Notes: generated from the letters alone by a model not told the origin. Positions 17,582 through 27,085 are shown, counted from the stretch's first letter. The stretch: 64,000 nucleotides of DNA from Brochothrix thermosphacta DSM 20171 = FSL F6-1036 (GCF_036884295.1 NZ_CP145608.1:930001-994000); one strand, 5' to 3'. Numbers and translations: made by a program.

Positions 17582-17610
17582 AAAAAAGACACTTAACAGT
17601 GTCTTTTTAT
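17582..17610 (-). terminator. Terminator of the Lin0512-family gene
   Basis: AAAGACACT and AGTGTCTTT form a stem with T runs on both strands, so it may work in both directions. It lies 14 nt past the stop at 17624. Confidence 0.8.
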
Positions 17611-17623
17611 TTGTAAGAAGCTA

Positions 17624-17983
17624 CTAATAACCTGCTTCAACACTCGCATTCACGATATACATTAAGTCATTTTTATCGCCTTTTTCGGGAATAATAATGC
17701 CATGAGTTGTTACCATACCACCGCGTTGTGTTTCAACGGTAACTGTGCCAAAAGGGATGCGAGCTTTAACAGCTTCTATATCCAGCTCTGCTTCATCAGT
17801 AGGAATTGCTAATTTAACAGTAACACACATATTATTTAAATCTTCATTTGGGAGCATTGCTTCAATACCAGCCATTGAATTATGATAAATGGCATTATCA
17901 ACAGCTCGAACAGCTGCTTTAGTGACATCTTGGCCATGAACATCGACACCAAAACCCGTTTGGATAAAGAGTACTTTTTTCAT
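17624..17983 (-). CDS. Lin0512 family conserved protein
   Basis: 119 residues starting MKKVLFIQTGFGVDVHGQDV, with a conserved region NMCVTVKLAIPTDE and GGMVTTHGIIIPEKG. This matches the Lin0512 family, named from Listeria innocua, which has no established function. No membrane segment or signal peptide. The start is behind GGAGG at 9 nt spacing. It is monocistronic, facing away from mazG. Confidence 0.8.
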   Translation of the reverse strand: MKKVLFIQTGFGVDVHGQDVTKAAVRAVDNAIYHNSMAGIEAMLPNEDLNNMCVTVKLAIPTDEAELDIEAVKARIPFGTVTVETQRGGMVTTHGIIIPEKGDKNDLMYIVNASVEAGY

Positions 17984-18177
17984 AACAAAAAACCTCCATT
18001 CGTATAGTTTCAGTATAGGTGTAGAAAGCTGTTAAATCAAGTTGTTCAGCCTTTACAAAAAATGATACAATAATGTATGAGTATTATTGTAAAATTGAGT
18101 CCATATAAACGTCAAAGTGACGAATGAGCAATTGTCTTAATATAATAGACAGTTGGGAAATCGAAAGGATGATAACG

Positions 18178-18507
18178 ATGACAGATAAGTCAATGCGCAC
18201 GATCCAACAAGAAGTAGATGACCATATCGGTCAATTTAAAACGGGTTATTTTTCACCATTAGCGATGATGGCACGTATTACCGAAGAAACCGGTGAATTG
18301 GCACGTGAAGTTAATCATTTTTACGGTGAAAAACCCAAAAAAACGAGTGAAGCAGAAGTCACTGTTAAAGAAGAACTTGGAGATGTTTTATTCACAATAA
18401 TTTGTATGGCTAATTCATTAGGCATTGATTTACAAGAGGCACACGAAGAAGTGCTGCATAAATTTAACACCCGCGATAAAGATCGTTGGGAACGAAAGGA
18501 TGACTAA
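18178..18507 (+). CDS. MazG-like nucleotide pyrophosphohydrolase
   Basis: All-alpha NTP pyrophosphatase, closest in memory to B. subtilis YpjD. Metal-binding motif [10 protein letters not shown] near residue 38 and [10 protein letters not shown] near 68, the ExxE...ExxD pattern of the fold. I chose ATG 18178 behind GAAAGGATGATAACG, giving [13 protein letters not shown] and 109 residues, the YpjD length. Earlier in-frame starts (18124, 18169) lack a comparable ribosome site. It is followed directly by dapB, as in B. subtilis. Confidence 0.88.
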   Translation: MTDKSMRTIQQEVDDHIGQFKTGYFSPLAMMARITEETGELAREVNHFYGEKPKKTSEAEVTVKEELGDVLFTIICMANSLGIDLQEAHEEVLHKFNTRDKDRWERKDD

Positions 18508-18508
18508 A

Positions 18509-19303
18509 ATGATAAAAATTGCGGTAACAGGTTATACGGGACGCATGGGTTCAGAGGCGGTTCGTTTAGTTTTAAATGATGAAAATTATGAATTGGTCGG
18601 CGTATTAGGTTACCGTCACCAACATCAAAATATAAATGAAATTGCTGAATTTAATACTTATGATGTACCGGTTTACAATGAGATTGAAACATTATTTTCT
18701 GAGGAAAATTTTGATGTACTCATTGAATTAACAACACCTGCAGTGGGTTACAAACATACTAAAATGGCACTTTCACACAAAGTAGCACCTGTTGTAGGAA
18801 CAACTGGTTTTACACCAGAACAGATAGAAGAATTACAGACTTTAGCAATCACAAATCAAACAGGTGGTTTAATTGCACCTAATTTCGCAGTCGGTGCTGT
18901 CTTGATGATGAAATTTGCACGTATGGCAGCGAAGTATTTTCCTGATGTTGAAATTACAGAACTCCACCATGATCGTAAGTTAGATGCTCCATCTGGAACC
19001 GCTGTTAAAACAGCTGAGATGATTGCAGAAGTACGTCCAGAGCATTACCAAGGAAATGTAGATGAAGAGGAAACAATGCCTGGTGCTCGTGGTGCTAATT
19101 ATGAAGGTATGCGTATTCATAGTGTCCGCTTACCCGGTTTAATTGCACATCAAGAAGTGCTATTTGGTGCATCAGGACAAGGTTTAACAATTCGTCACGA
19201 TTCATATGACCGTGCGTCATTTATGTCGGGTGTAAAACTAGGTGTGGATCACGTGGTTGTAAATCCTGGATTAGTTTATGGATTGGATAACATATTAGAT
19301 TAG
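18509..19303 (+). CDS. dapB: 4-hydroxy-tetrahydrodipicolinate reductase
   Basis: Reduces the DapA product with NAD(P)H on the way to meso-diaminopimelate and lysine. The N-terminal [10 protein letters not shown] is the nucleotide-binding loop. [15 protein letters not shown] in the middle carries the catalytic His/Lys pair and the substrate-binding DAPSGTA. I chose ATG 18509, 8 nt behind GAAAGGA, giving 264 residues. The ATG at 18500 abuts the ribosome site. The start region overlaps nothing of mazG beyond its stop. Confidence 0.93.
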   Translation: MIKIAVTGYTGRMGSEAVRLVLNDENYELVGVLGYRHQHQNINEIAEFNTYDVPVYNEIETLFSEENFDVLIELTTPAVGYKHTKMALSHKVAPVVGTTGFTPEQIEELQTLAITNQTGGLIAPNFAVGAVLMMKFARMAAKYFPDVEITELHHDRKLDAPSGTAVKTAEMIAEVRPEHYQGNVDEEETMPGARGANYEGMRIHSVRLPGLIAHQEVLFGASGQGLTIRHDSYDRASFMSGVKLGVDHVVVNPGLVYGLDNILD

Positions 19304-19314
19304 GTAGGGATGTC

Positions 19315-20493
19315 ATGTTAACAGGAAAATTTAAAGAGGCTCTGCCTTTATTAGAAACATTAACAACTGCTGGATACGAAGCTTATTTTGTTGGTGGCTC
19401 CGTGCGGGATGTCATTCTTAATCGACCAATCGCTGATGTGGATATTGCCACTTCGGCTTATCCAGAAGAGGTTAAAAAACTCTTTAGCCATACAATTGAT
19501 ACGGGAATTCAACATGGAACCGTGACGGTAATGATGGAAAAAGAAGGGTATGAAATCACAACCTTCCGAACAGAGTCAACATACCAAGATTATCGCCGTC
19601 CAGACGAAGTCACATTTGTACGTTCGTTAAAAGAGGATTTAAAACGTCGTGATTTTACGATGAATGCCATCGCAATGGATCAATTTGGTATTTTGCATGA
19701 TCCTTATCAGGGTCAAGCAGCGATTGTGGCACAAATAATTGAAGCAGTTGGTATTGCTGATGAGCGTTTTTCAGAAGACGCATTACGAATGATGCGTGCA
19801 TTACGATTCGTGAGTCAACTCGGATTCACATTGGAGCTAGCAACAAAGAACGCCATTAAAAATAACCGTGCATTATTGGAGCATATTGCAGTTGAACGTT
19901 GTTATGTTGAAATGACAAAACTATTATTAGGGAGTAATGTGCAACAAGGATTAGCGTTAATCACTGATACAAACATATACCAGCATCTGCCCGGTTTAGC
20001 AGAAGCTGCCACCAGTTTAGAAAAACTACAAACAATTAACTGGCCAAGTGAACGTCAACCGCAATTAGTATGGACGCTTTTTTGTTCCGAGGTCGCGCCA
20101 CTAGAAGCGAAACGTTTCTTAAAAAAATGGAAAGCTTCAAATGAAATGATGACGGCTGTCAGTCACGCATTGACTTATTACCAAACAGTGCCTGTGTGGT
20201 CTTCACTTACATTATACGATGCAGGTGAAGCTACAATCACATTAGTAGAGCAACTAAAGAGGGCACATAATATAGCAACAGACACAACAGAAGTTTTGGA
20301 ACAATACCACCAATTACCAATTCAGAATCGTCATCAATTGGCAGTTAGTGGTCATGATTTAATGCTTTGGTTAGAAAAAGCACCAGGTGCTTGGATTGCG
20401 ACACTGATACGCAAGATTGAAGTTGCTATTGTTGAAGGTTTATTAGCGAATGAAGCAAGTGCAATTAGAGAGTGGGTAGAAAATGAAAACTGA
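19315..20493 (+). CDS. cca: CCA-adding tRNA nucleotidyltransferase
   Basis: Adds CCA to tRNA 3' ends. The nucleotidyltransferase motif GGSVRDVILNRPIADVDIAT near residue 25 has the two catalytic Asp, followed by TFRTE, RRDFTMNAIAMD and the RMMRALRFVSQLGF helix, all class II CCA-enzyme features. 392 residues. It is essential in this genome, because nearly all the tRNA genes at 1-3217 lack an encoded CCA. The 3' end overlaps birA by 11 nt. Confidence 0.93.
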   Translation: MLTGKFKEALPLLETLTTAGYEAYFVGGSVRDVILNRPIADVDIATSAYPEEVKKLFSHTIDTGIQHGTVTVMMEKEGYEITTFRTESTYQDYRRPDEVTFVRSLKEDLKRRDFTMNAIAMDQFGILHDPYQGQAAIVAQIIEAVGIADERFSEDALRMMRALRFVSQLGFTLELATKNAIKNNRALLEHIAVERCYVEMTKLLLGSNVQQGLALITDTNIYQHLPGLAEAATSLEKLQTINWPSERQPQLVWTLFCSEVAPLEAKRFLKKWKASNEMMTAVSHALTYYQTVPVWSSLTLYDAGEATITLVEQLKRAHNIATDTTEVLEQYHQLPIQNRHQLAVSGHDLMLWLEKAPGAWIATLIRKIEVAIVEGLLANEASAIREWVENEN

Positions 20494-21454
20494 TATTCGA
20501 AAAGCCTTATTAGAACTTTTTTCTTCAACAGAAACTGAATTTGTTTCTGGACAAGCGATTGCGGATCATCTTAACTGTTCACGCACAGCGGTTTGGAAAC
20601 ATATGAATGCCTTGAAAGAAGAAGGTTTTTTGGTTGAAGCCGTGAGAAATAAAGGGTATCGCCTAGAACAAAACACCGATCAAATTTCAGAAAATGAACT
20701 TTATCTTGGTTTGAAGACAGAGGTAATTGGCCAAAAAATTGTGTATGTCGAAGAGACAAGTTCAACCCAATTGATTGCACAACAACTACTGCACCAAGAT
20801 ACACCAGAAGGCACGCTTGTTGTGACTAACTTTCAAAGTGCAGGTCGCGGACGTTTGTCACGCACTTGGTTATCAGAGCCAGGGGATAATATCGCTATGA
20901 GTCTCATTTTAAAACCAAAGTTATCGATGCAACAGTTTCCACAATTGACATTTTTAGCTTCAGTATCAATCGTAGCGGCTATAAAAGAAGTTGTAGGGAT
21001 TGAAGCACAGATTAAATGGCCTAATGATATTTTCATTGCAGGTAAAAAAGTTTGTGGCGTATTGACGGAAATGGTCAGTGATCCGGAAGAAGTAAAAGCA
21101 GTCATCATCGGCATGGGAATCAACGTTAATCAGGCTGTTTTTTCTGAGGATATTGCAACGATTGCAACGAGTTTACGACTTGAAAGTGGAGAAAAACAAC
21201 AGCGCAGTGCTTTAATACAAGCAATTTTAGTACACTTCGAAGCATTTTATCAACAATACTTGACTGAAGGTTTTTCTCCAATTAAAAAATATTGGGAAGC
21301 GCATGCTTTGCAGTTTAATAAAAACATTAAAGCTCGTACCTTAAAAGGTGTTTTAGAAGGCGAATTTAAAGGTATTACCGATGATGGCGTATTATTATTA
21401 CAAGATGTAGCAGGTGAAATTCACCACGTATATTCAGCTGATATTGAAATATAA
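20483..21454 (+). CDS. birA: Biotin-protein ligase / biotin operon repressor
   Basis: Bifunctional BirA. N-terminal winged HTH (SGQAIADHLNCSRTAVWKHM, residues 20-39), then the ligase domain with GRGRLSRTW (biotinyl-AMP loop), KWPNDIFIAGKKVCGVL, and a C-terminal SH3-like cap. It charges biotin onto carboxylases and, with biotinyl-AMP, can repress biotin uptake or synthesis genes. It starts inside cca, so it is co-translated. In B. subtilis panBCD follows; here a terminator and the deo cluster follow. Confidence 0.93.
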   Translation: MKTDIRKALLELFSSTETEFVSGQAIADHLNCSRTAVWKHMNALKEEGFLVEAVRNKGYRLEQNTDQISENELYLGLKTEVIGQKIVYVEETSSTQLIAQQLLHQDTPEGTLVVTNFQSAGRGRLSRTWLSEPGDNIAMSLILKPKLSMQQFPQLTFLASVSIVAAIKEVVGIEAQIKWPNDIFIAGKKVCGVLTEMVSDPEEVKAVIIGMGINVNQAVFSEDIATIATSLRLESGEKQQRSALIQAILVHFEAFYQQYLTEGFSPIKKYWEAHALQFNKNIKARTLKGVLEGEFKGITDDGVLLLQDVAGEIHHVYSADIEI

Positions 21455-21505
21455 ATAGTCAACATAAACTTCAATATGTAGTGACCCCGATAAGTAAGAC
21501 TTTTA

Positions 21506-21533
21506 GGGAGTGGATAAATCCACTCTTTTTTTA
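21506..21533 (+). terminator. cca-birA terminator
   Basis: GAGTGGA (21508-21514), TAAA loop, TCCACTC (21519-21525), then a T run. Confidence 0.9.
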
Positions 21534-21550
21534 TGTTTTAAAATGGATGA

Positions 21551-21721
21551 TTATTTTAATGATTTTATCAAGTAATACAAAAGTAAAAACGACAAAGAAA
21601 GAAGAATTAATATTAATATTGAGATAGGTATCAGTATGTTAAAAACCCTTTGGATATTTACCGGTACGAATAAATAACTGAATACAATTATTAATATGAA
21701 AATTAAAGGAATGAAAATCAT
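21551..21721 (-). CDS. Possible small hydrophobic protein (low support)
   Basis: About 56 residues, almost wholly hydrophobic, with two likely membrane helices separated by VNIQRV. The best start is the ATG 12 nt inside the longest frame, behind a weak AATAGGA. No family recognised. In AT-rich DNA such frames can arise by chance. Confidence 0.3.
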   Translation of the reverse strand: MIFIPLIFILIIVFSYLFVPVNIQRVFNILIPISILILILLSLSFLLLYYLIKSLK

Positions 21722-21733
21722 TTTCCTATTCAA

Positions 21734-22088
21734 TAGGGATGCAACTCTTTTGCGATGTTTTGAAATTCTTTTAACGTAGAAAGTTCATTATAAAACATCT
21801 TATTTATTTTGTCTTATTACTTTTTGAGCAAAAGGTAACTATTAATATAACCTAATAAAAATGCCTTTTTTAGCTAGTGATATTTATTAAATATATAAAT
21901 ACAAGAAATATAAAATCCCTAATCGTTTCTTTGCAGAGCATCAAAATATTCTGATATCTAGAAGTAAGGAGTTAAACTTGTTACTTCTTTTTTATCAACT
22001 TCTAATAAATATCCTAGCTTTTTTTGATGCATACGGCTATCATTTAAAGGGAATAGCTAAAGGCAATAACCAAAGAGGAGTGTCGAAC
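21734..22088. other. AT-rich intergenic region before deoR
   Basis: No supported gene and no clear hairpin. It should contain the deoR promoter, which I could not assign. Open reading continues upstream from 21978 in the deoR frame but has no ribosome site. Confidence 0.4.
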
Positions 22089-23033
22089 ATGCCGGAAGAA
22101 AAAGGTCAATTAAGTGTTGCAGTTGCTCGCTTATATTATGAAGCGGAATTAAGTCAACAAGAAATTGCTAATCAATTACAAATATCACGACCAACCGTTT
22201 CACGTTTATTGGCGTATGCCAAAGAGAAGGGGTATGTGCAAATCAATATTTCTGATCCGTTCACTGATATTGAAGGTGTAAGAACAGCTTTACGGGAGCG
22301 CTACCAGCTTAAAGACGTACAATTAGTATTTGCACCCACTACCTCAGAAGAGAAACTATACGACACCTTAGGTGAGTTTGCAGCGCGTTATATTGAATCA
22401 ATCACAAAGGATGATGATGTTATTGGCGTGAGCTGGGGAAAAACAATTCATGCCATTGCAAAACATCTCACACCACAAGAATATAAAAATATTCAAGTCG
22501 TGCAACTAAAAGGGGGTATCAGTCAATCGAAAGTTGATACTTATGCAAATGAAACATTGAATATTTTCGCGAAAACGTTTAATACAGTGCCTCAAGCATT
22601 GCCTTTGCCAGTCGTTTTTGATAATGAAGTAACAAAACATGTAGTCGAACAAGATCGTCACATCCAAGCAATTAGTAATTTAGGTAAACGTGCGAATACT
22701 GCTATTTTTACTGTGGGTACAGTTCGCCCAGAAGCATTGTTGTTTCAATTAGGCTATTTAACAGCAGATGAAATAGAATTATTAAAAAAGAAAGCTGTTG
22801 GCGATATTTGCTCGCGTTTTTATGATGAAAACGGAGAAGTTTGTGCCCCGACAATTGATAATCGTACGATGGGAATTGAATTAGCGGATTTGCAAGATAA
22901 GGAAAATGCGATTTTGGTTGCTGGCGGTGTTCGTAAAATTCAAGCGATTGATGCGGCATTAAAGGGAAAGTATGGCAATATCTTGCTGTTAGATTATGAA
23001 ACAGCAAAAGGTTTGTTAGCCTATCCGTCATAA
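22089..23033 (+). CDS. deoR: DeoR, SorC-family deoxyribonucleoside regulator
   Basis: N-terminal HTH (LSQQEIANQLQISRPTVSRLL, about residues 22-42) and a C-terminal sugar-binding domain with VIGVSWGKTIHAIAKHL. This is the SorC/DeoR(Bsu) architecture, which senses deoxyribose-5-phosphate. I chose ATG 22089, 8 nt behind AGAGGAG, giving 314 residues, near the 313 of B. subtilis DeoR. An upstream in-frame stretch from 21978 has no ribosome site. It precedes deoC, whose promoter region carries a matching palindrome. Confidence 0.9.
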   Translation: MPEEKGQLSVAVARLYYEAELSQQEIANQLQISRPTVSRLLAYAKEKGYVQINISDPFTDIEGVRTALRERYQLKDVQLVFAPTTSEEKLYDTLGEFAARYIESITKDDDVIGVSWGKTIHAIAKHLTPQEYKNIQVVQLKGGISQSKVDTYANETLNIFAKTFNTVPQALPLPVVFDNEVTKHVVEQDRHIQAISNLGKRANTAIFTVGTVRPEALLFQLGYLTADEIELLKKKAVGDICSRFYDENGEVCAPTIDNRTMGIELADLQDKENAILVAGGVRKIQAIDAALKGKYGNILLLDYETAKGLLAYPS

Positions 23034-23045
23034 TTAAAAATAAAT

Positions 23046-23061
23046 TTGAACATTGGTTCAA
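23046..23061 (+). promoter_or_regulatory. Probable DeoR operator
   Basis: TTGAAC-ATTG-GTTCAA is a perfect 6-bp inverted repeat just upstream of the deoC promoter. It resembles the ATTGAAC-type operator of the B. subtilis dra-nupC-pdp operon. A partial half-site, TTGTTCA, lies between the -35 and -10. Confidence 0.7.
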
Positions 23062-23068
23062 ACTAATG

Positions 23069-23097
23069 TTGTACATTTGTTCACGATGTAGTATACT
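23069..23097 (+). promoter_or_regulatory. deoC promoter
   Basis: TTGTAC (23069-23074) and TATACT (23092-23097) with a 17-bp spacer, 32 nt before the deoC start. Confidence 0.75.
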
Positions 23098-23129
23098 CAA
23101 AATATAAAGAGAAAAGGAGTGATTGAATC

Positions 23130-23795
23130 ATGAACTTAGCAAATATGATTGATCATACATTATTAAAACAAGACGCAACACGCGAACAAATTTTAAAACT
23201 GACAGCAGAAGCTCGTGAACACGATTTTGCATCAGTATGTGTTAATCCTTACTGGGTTAAATTATCAAGTGAAGAATTAGATGGCGCATACGCAAAAGTA
23301 TGTACTGTTATTGGTTTTCCTTTAGGTGCATCAACAACAGCAGCGAAAGTAGCAGAAGCTAAAGATGCTGTGGCAAACGGTGCAAACGAAGTAGATATGG
23401 TTATTAACGTTGGCGCTTTGAAAGATGGCGATAACGAAGTTGTAAAAAATGATATTCAAGCAGTCGTTGAAGCTGTTAAAGGTCAAGCAATTGTAAAAGT
23501 TATCATTGAAACATGTCTGTTAACAGACGAAGAAAAAGTACGTGCATGTGAATTAGCAGTTGAAGCAGGTACTGATTTTGTTAAAACTTCAACAGGTTTT
23601 TCTACTGGTGGAGCAACAGCGGAAGATATTGCTTTGATGCGCAAAACAGTTGGACCTAACATTGGAGTTAAAGCTTCAGGTGGCGTTCGCTCAAAAGAAG
23701 ATGTTGATGCAATGATCGCAGCAGGAGCAACTCGTATTGGAGCAAGTGCTGGTGTCACAATTATTGCTGGTGGAACTTCTAAATCGGACTACTAA
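23130..23795 (+). CDS. deoC: Deoxyribose-phosphate aldolase
   Basis: Class I aldolase that splits 2-deoxyribose-5-phosphate into acetaldehyde and glyceraldehyde-3-phosphate. The Schiff-base lysine region reads [15 protein letters not shown] near residue 150, with the second lysine in [24 protein letters not shown] is at about residue 55. 221 residues is standard. AAAAGGAGTGATTGAATC precedes the ATG. It is followed by a terminator, so it can be expressed alone. Confidence 0.95.
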   Translation: MNLANMIDHTLLKQDATREQILKLTAEAREHDFASVCVNPYWVKLSSEELDGAYAKVCTVIGFPLGASTTAAKVAEAKDAVANGANEVDMVINVGALKDGDNEVVKNDIQAVVEAVKGQAIVKVIIETCLLTDEEKVRACELAVEAGTDFVKTSTGFSTGGATAEDIALMRKTVGPNIGVKASGGVRSKEDVDAMIAAGATRIGASAGVTIIAGGTSKSDY

Positions 23796-23875
23796 GAAAT
23801 AGCGAAAGCTAAGTCGATTTTTGTCCGGAATATTACGAAAAAGCTCAGTTGGTGTTACAACTACTAAAACTGAGG

Positions 23876-23912
23876 ATGAATAAGCACAATCTGTTGCTTA
23901 TTCATTTATTTT
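23876..23912 (+). terminator. Terminator between deoC and nupC
   Basis: ATGAATAAGC (23876-23885) and GCTTATTCAT (23896-23905) form a 10-bp stem followed by TTATTTTT. Confidence 0.85.
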
Positions 23913-23936
23913 TCACCTTTATTGTAGTTCATGTTG

Positions 23937-23962
23937 TATAATGTTAAATGTAAACGATTGCA
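23937..23962 (+). promoter_or_regulatory. nupC promoter -10 and cre site
   Basis: TATAAT at 23937-23942 (weak -35) is followed by TGTAAACGATTGCA at 23949-23962, 13 of 14 matches to the CcpA cre consensus TGWAANCGNTNWCA. A cre just downstream of the start point implies carbon catabolite repression of nupC-pdp. Confidence 0.75.
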
Positions 23963-23995
23963 GTTGTAATCGTAAAAACTAAAAGGTGGTCTCTT

Positions 23996-25180
23996 ATGAA
24001 ATATTTAATTGGTATTATCGGTATTATTGTTGTGTTATTGATGGCATGGGCTTTCAGTAAAGATAAGAAAAAAATCAAGTACCGTCCTGTTGTTATCATG
24101 ATTGTTTTACAATTTATTCTTGCTGCCGTATTGTTGAATACGAACGTAGGTAATATATTAGTCGGTGGGTTTGCTAAAGGATTTGAATACCTTTTATCTT
24201 ACGCTGCTGAAGGAATCAACTTTGTATTTGGTGGTCTCCTTAATGCTGACGCACAATCAAGCTTCTTTTTAGGCGTGTTAATGCCAATTGTATTTATCTC
24301 AGCGTTAATCGGGATTTTACATCACTTCAAAATTCTACAAATTTTCATGCGTAGCGTCGGTTACTTATTAAGTAAAGTAAACGGTATGGGTCAATTAGAG
24401 TCATATAACGCTGTTGCATCTGCAATACTGGGTCAATCAGAAGTTTTCATTTCAGTGAAAAACCAATTGAGCCTATTAAATGAAAAACGTCTCTACACAT
24501 TATGTGCATCAGCAATGTCAACAGTATCAATGGCAATTGTTGGCGCATATATGACAATGTTAAAACCAGAATACGTTGTTACAGCAATCGTATTAAACCT
24601 TTTTGGTGGTTTTATCATCGCTTCAATCATCAACCCTTACGAAGTAGCACCAGATGAAGATATTCTCGAAGTTAAAAAAGAACGTAAACAATCGTTTTTC
24701 GAAGTACTTGGTGAATACATCATGGATGGTTTCAAAGTAGCTATTACAGTTGGGGCAATGCTGATCGGTTTCATCGCAATTATTGCGTTGGTTAACGGTA
24801 TTTTCTCAGCGATTTTAGGAATTTCTTTCCAAGATCTATTAGGATATGTTTTTGCTCCGTTTGCTTTCATCATGGGTATTCCGTGGTCAGAGGCAATCAG
24901 TGCCGGAAGTGTTATGGCAACGAAATTAGTATCGAATGAATTTGTTGCAATGGACTTCTTGACAAGTGGTAACTTCGACTTCTCAGGACGTACAACAGCA
25001 ATCGTTTCAGTATTCCTTGTATCTTTTGCAAACTTCTCTTCAATCGGTATCATTTCAGGTGCGATTAAAGGATTGAACGAAGAAAAAGGTAACATGGCAG
25101 CTAAATTTGGGTTACGCCTTCTTTATGGTGCAACACTTGTAAGTTTCTTAACAGCTACAATTGTAGGATTAATTTACTAA
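23996..25180 (+). CDS. nupC: Concentrative nucleoside transporter, NupC family
   Basis: Cation-coupled nucleoside uptake protein of the CNT family with eight or more hydrophobic helices over 394 residues. Visible family segments include LGQSEVFISVKNQL (nucleoside site, about residue 145), ASAMSTVSMAIVGAYM, and FANFSSIGIISGAIKGL near the end. It supplies the substrates for Pdp and DeoC. Start behind AAAAGGTGG. pdp follows after 24 nt, in the same transcript. Confidence 0.93.
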   Translation: MKYLIGIIGIIVVLLMAWAFSKDKKKIKYRPVVIMIVLQFILAAVLLNTNVGNILVGGFAKGFEYLLSYAAEGINFVFGGLLNADAQSSFFLGVLMPIVFISALIGILHHFKILQIFMRSVGYLLSKVNGMGQLESYNAVASAILGQSEVFISVKNQLSLLNEKRLYTLCASAMSTVSMAIVGAYMTMLKPEYVVTAIVLNLFGGFIIASIINPYEVAPDEDILEVKKERKQSFFEVLGEYIMDGFKVAITVGAMLIGFIAIIALVNGIFSAILGISFQDLLGYVFAPFAFIMGIPWSEAISAGSVMATKLVSNEFVAMDFLTSGNFDFSGRTTAIVSVFLVSFANFSSIGIISGAIKGLNEEKGNMAAKFGLRLLYGATLVSFLTATIVGLIY

Positions 25181-25204
25181 AAAACAAAGGACTGGTGATT
25201 TATT

Positions 25205-26506
25205 ATGAGAATGGTAGATATTATAGCAAACAAACGCGATGGAAAAGAATTATCAACAGAGGAAATTAATTTCTTTATCGATGGTTACACAGCTGGCGAT
25301 ATTCCTGATTATCAAGCAAGCGCATTAGCGATGGCAATTTTCTTTCAAGATATGACAGATAATGAACGTGCCTCTTTAACAATGGCAATGGTTAATTCTG
25401 GAGAAACAATTGATTTATCAGGTATTGAAGGCGTAAAAGTGGATAAACATTCGACTGGTGGTGTTGGTGATACAACAACACTTGTATTAGCACCACTTGT
25501 AGGAGCTTTAGATATTCCTACAGCTAAAATGTCTGGTCGTGGTTTAGGTCATACGGGTGGAACAATCGATAAATTAGAAGCTGTTAAAGGCTTCCATGTT
25601 GAAATTACGAACGAAGAGTTTATGGAAATCGTCAACCGCGATAAAGTTGCTGTTATTGGTCAATCAGGAAACTTAACACCAGCAGATAAAAAAATGTATG
25701 CATTACGTGATGTTACAGGAACAGTTAACTCGATTCCTTTAATCGCAAGCTCAATCATGAGTAAAAAAATCGCAGCAGGTGCTGATGCAATTGTCTTAGA
25801 TGTTAAAACAGGTGCCGGTGCCTTCATGAAAACAGATGAAGATGCACAAAACCTTGCACATGCAATGGTTCGTATAGGTAATAACGTGGGTCGTCAAACG
25901 ATGGCAGTTATTTCTGATATGTCACAACCTTTAGGTTATGCGATTGGTAATGCTCTGGAAGTTAAAGAGGCAATTGACACACTTAAAGGTGAAGGACCAG
26001 AAGATTTAACAGAATTAGTTTTAACATTAGGCTCGCAAATGGTTGTGCTTGCTAAAAAAGCAGAAACATTAGAAGAAGCGCGTGAATTGCTTAAAGAAGT
26101 AATTGCTAATGGAAAAGCACTCGATAAATTCAGAACGTTCTTACACAATCAAGGTGGCGATGAAACAGTTGTGGATCATCCAGAACGCTTGCCACAAGCA
26201 GAATTTGTGATTGATGTACCAGCTAAACAAACGGGTGTTGTATCAAATATGGTTGCCGATGAAATTGGTATCGCAGCAATGTTATTAGGTGCAGGACGTG
26301 CAACTAAAGAAGATGAAATTGACTTAGCAGTTGGTTTAATGTTACGTAAAAAAGTTGGCGAAGCAGTGAAAGAAGGCGAGCCACTTGTAACAATTTATTC
26401 TAATAGAAAAAATGTTGATGATGTTATTGCGAAAATCTATGCTAACATTTCAATTGCTGATAGCGCAGTGGAACCAACACTTATCCACTCAATCGTTACT
26501 GAATAA
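25205..26506 (+). CDS. pdp: Pyrimidine-nucleoside phosphorylase
   Basis: Phosphorolytic cleavage of uridine, thymidine and deoxyuridine to base and (deoxy)ribose-1-phosphate. Family motifs are [20 protein letters not shown] (phosphate site, about residue 80) and [17 protein letters not shown]. 433 residues is full length. Together with NupC and DeoC it feeds deoxyribose into glycolysis. The phosphopentomutase needed between Pdp and DeoC is not in this window. AAAGGACTGGTG precedes the ATG. Confidence 0.95.
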   Translation: MRMVDIIANKRDGKELSTEEINFFIDGYTAGDIPDYQASALAMAIFFQDMTDNERASLTMAMVNSGETIDLSGIEGVKVDKHSTGGVGDTTTLVLAPLVGALDIPTAKMSGRGLGHTGGTIDKLEAVKGFHVEITNEEFMEIVNRDKVAVIGQSGNLTPADKKMYALRDVTGTVNSIPLIASSIMSKKIAAGADAIVLDVKTGAGAFMKTDEDAQNLAHAMVRIGNNVGRQTMAVISDMSQPLGYAIGNALEVKEAIDTLKGEGPEDLTELVLTLGSQMVVLAKKAETLEEARELLKEVIANGKALDKFRTFLHNQGGDETVVDHPERLPQAEFVIDVPAKQTGVVSNMVADEIGIAAMLLGAGRATKEDEIDLAVGLMLRKKVGEAVKEGEPLVTIYSNRKNVDDVIAKIYANISIADSAVEPTLIHSIVTE

Positions 26507-26555
26507 AAGCAAGTTTAACCGTGTTAAAACACTGGTAAATTGGAATCTATAACAA

Positions 26556-26648
26556 AGTCACTACTTTTAGACTAAGGAATTTAAGTTAGGATAGACTGAT
26601 CCATGTCTATTTAAAACTTAAATTTCAGGTCTGGTAGTGGCTTTTTTT
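26556..26648 (+). terminator. Large nested hairpin with T tail downstream of pdp
   Basis: Outer arms AGTCACTAC/GTAGTGGCT and AGAC/GTCT, middle arms AATTTAAGTT/AACTTAAATT, inner arms ATAGAC/GTCTAT, then seven T. It is far longer than needed for termination and may be a miniature inverted-repeat element that took on that role. Confidence 0.65.
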
Positions 26649-26663
26649 ATAGGGTATGAAATT
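26637..26663 (+). repeat. 27-bp direct repeat (second copy 26852-26878)
   Basis: GTGGCTTTTTTT followed by ATAGGGTATGAAATT occurs at both places, just behind two different terminator hairpins. Confidence 0.75.
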
Positions 26664-26802
26664 TCCAGATGTTTTAGGTTAAAGTGCTAGAGAATTAAGA
26701 GAAACGTCAATCTAGGTTGTTACAATTTGCTCATTCGGGATTGCGTACCTTATGTACGCGCACCGTCATTCACGCATCGTGCCTACTAGCTCAACATTTC
26801 TC

Positions 26803-26863
26803 TTCTTCTAAAAAATATTATAAGAAAACCATCATTAGAATTTTTCTAGTGGTGGCTTTTTTT
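26803..26863 (+). repeat. 61-bp terminator repeat, copy 1 (copy 2 at 27592-27652)
   Basis: Identical to 27592-27652 except one position (26852 G, 27641 A). It contains the stem CCATCATTAGAA/TTCTAGTGGTGG and a T run, so both copies are intrinsic terminators. No gene ends just before either copy. Confidence 0.8.
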
Positions 26864-26878
26864 ATAGGGTATGAAATT

Positions 26879-27085
26879 ACTATCATCGTTGCAAATTTAT
26901 TTGCTTACGAGGATAGTGTGGGTGTTGACACCGTTGCAAATTAATTTGCTTACGGAGACAATATGGGACGGAGCGAAAGCGAGTACCATTCCTTATGTTA
27001 ATGTCTTGAGAGTACCAATCCTTATATTAATTCCTATGCTAATTCCTTAAGAGCATCATTCCTTAGAGTAAGAGAGTACCAATCG
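26879..27085 (+). repeat. Dispersed structured repeat, copy C (partly doubled)
   Basis: The 5' half occurs twice: GCAAAT-TT-ATTTGC near 26891 and GCAAATTAATTTGC near 26936. The core TATGGGACGGAG follows, then the GC-GAAA-GC hairpin, then several GAGTACCAWTCC sub-repeats. Same strand as the other copies. Confidence 0.78.

Noticed and set aside
23796-23875. Riboswitch or leader ORF between deoC and nupC
   Set aside because: Only the terminator hairpin and the promoter/cre segment are visible; no leader ORF with a ribosome site.
26717-26944. 75-codon open frame
   Set aside because: It crosses a duplicated terminator and part of repeat copy C, has no ribosome site, and its sequence is explained by those repeats.
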